From positions 2,193,001-2,257,000 of the forward strand of contig NC_008209.1 of assembly GCF_000014045.1 (NCBI RefSeq): DNA of 64,000 nt, written 5' to 3'. Source of the DNA: Roseobacter denitrificans OCh 114. Lineage in GTDB: Bacteria; Pseudomonadota; Alphaproteobacteria; Rhodobacterales; Rhodobacteraceae. Shown here in pieces: positions 63,542-64,000 of this stretch. The notes beneath the pieces were generated by a model. The model did not search any database. It saw only the letters and a list, made by a program, of their open reading frames with translations, and was not told where the DNA came from. Each line of letters starts with the position of its first letter. The first letter of the stretch is position 1. The position numbers were made by a program, and so were the translations under genes.

Positions 63542-64000
63542 CTAACTGTGGATGATGTAGGAGCCATCGGGTGGTGCCGATGCATCATCCGTGCGCTCGC
63601 GCTCCAGCATCTCGGCGATACGTTTGCGGTAGACCATGGGCCCGTGATCAATCGCGAGGCGGATCGGTCGTCGCTTGCGCGGGCGCTGTTCTTCCATGTG
63701 AACGGCTTCAAGGATCTCCTTGTCTTCGCCAAAGGCAATCTCGAACATCGCGTCCATCTTGTCGGAGGCCTCATCAGAGCCCACGGCGGTATTGCGCAGG
63801 TGCATCCAGCGGTCAATCGTATAGGTTTCCGTCACCGGCGTCATGAAATGCAGGGCAAGAATACGGGTGCCGCTGTCGCGGTCGTCCTCTGCGATCTGAC
63901 GGGTCGCGTCGGCAGAGCCAAAGTCGATATAAGCGGTGCAGGGCAGGCGCAGGTGATAGTAGTGCCAGCGGTCCACATTGCCGGTGAAATTGCCGAAGGC
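63542..64000 (-). CDS. Rieske aromatic oxygenase, C-terminal part (VanA-like, partial)
   Basis: The frame is open from the window edge to a stop at 63542 and gives 152 residues. They read WHYYHLRLPCTAYIDFG, RILALHFMTPVTETYTIDRWMHLRN and RLAIDHGPMVYRKRIAEMLERE, the C-terminal end of the catalytic domain of vanillate demethylase-type oxygenases. The Rieske cluster and iron ligands lie beyond the window. The enzyme would demethylate or hydroxylate an aromatic acid with a reductase partner. A MarR gene lies 236 bases downstream. Confidence 0.75.
   Translation of the reverse strand, partial: AFGNFTGNVDRWHYYHLRLPCTAYIDFGSADATRQIAEDDRDSGTRILALHFMTPVTETYTIDRWMHLRNTAVGSDEASDKMDAMFEIAFGEDKEILEAVHMEEQRPRKRRPIRLAIDHGPMVYRKRIAEMLERERTDDASAPPDGSYIIHS

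Noticed and set aside
1..64000. Search for CRISPR arrays, insertion sequences, prophage genes and rRNA
   Set aside because: No evenly spaced direct repeats, transposase or integrase motifs, phage structural genes or rRNA sequence were seen. The only repeat family is the short palindromic element.

Overview
The window looks like chromosomal DNA from a marine Roseobacter-group alphaproteobacterium (Rhodobacteraceae). The reasons are the high G+C, dense operons with ATGA/TGATG overlaps, two TRAP transporter sets, a Rhizobium-type agl alpha-glucoside operon, aerobic aromatic-acid genes, and protein sequences that read as roseobacter. I see no phage, insertion sequence, CRISPR array or rRNA. The only RNA gene is one tRNA-Ser(GGA).

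Layout. 1-4.7 kb: end of a small membrane protein, a NUDIX fusion, cysteine synthase, and an MscS channel; then tRNA-Ser. 5.1-10.8 kb: a copper-resistance island (cytochrome c, CopA ATPase, divergent CueR with twin operators, multicopper oxidase, DUF411 protein). 10.9-18.4 kb: a GntR regulator with a Gfo/Idh oxidoreductase, divergent from an operon of SsuD-like flavin monooxygenase, aldo/keto reductase, flavin reductase and TRAP transporter; this reads as uptake and oxidative cleavage of an organosulfonate. 18.5-20.2 kb: Sel1-repeat protein and a di-heme peroxidase with a damaged or unclear start. 20.3-29.3 kb: alpha-glucoside system aglR-bgl / aglEFGAK; aglG is frameshifted by a perfect 25-bp tandem duplication. 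29.4-36 kb: DUF3307 protein, TamA-TamB outer-membrane assembly pair, an orphan flavin reductase. 36-46 kb: acetyl-CoA synthetase, a second TRAP transporter, 4-hydroxybenzoate hydroxylase, class III aminotransferase, SDR, GNAT. 46.3-53.9 kb: a seven-gene, translationally coupled cluster (CDP-alcohol phosphatidyltransferase, sulfatase-fold phosphotransferase, flippase-like membrane protein, NMT1/THI5-type ABC importer with a double permease, glycosyltransferase), the best candidate for an undescribed envelope-lipid or glycan pathway. 54.1-64 kb: YceI, a parallel beta-helix protein, sulfotransferase, a TetR/YkgB/glutaredoxin module, a PagL-type lipid A deacylase, an MscS channel with a cyclic-nucleotide domain, a MarR regulator, and the C-terminus of a VanA-type Rieske oxygenase.

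Threading through the window are six copies of a ~105-bp palindromic repeat with terminal inverted repeats. In at least three copies the repeat's first bases are the stop codon of the adjoining gene, and in two copies both ends stop convergent genes. Function assignments are from reading motifs by eye; no database search was run.
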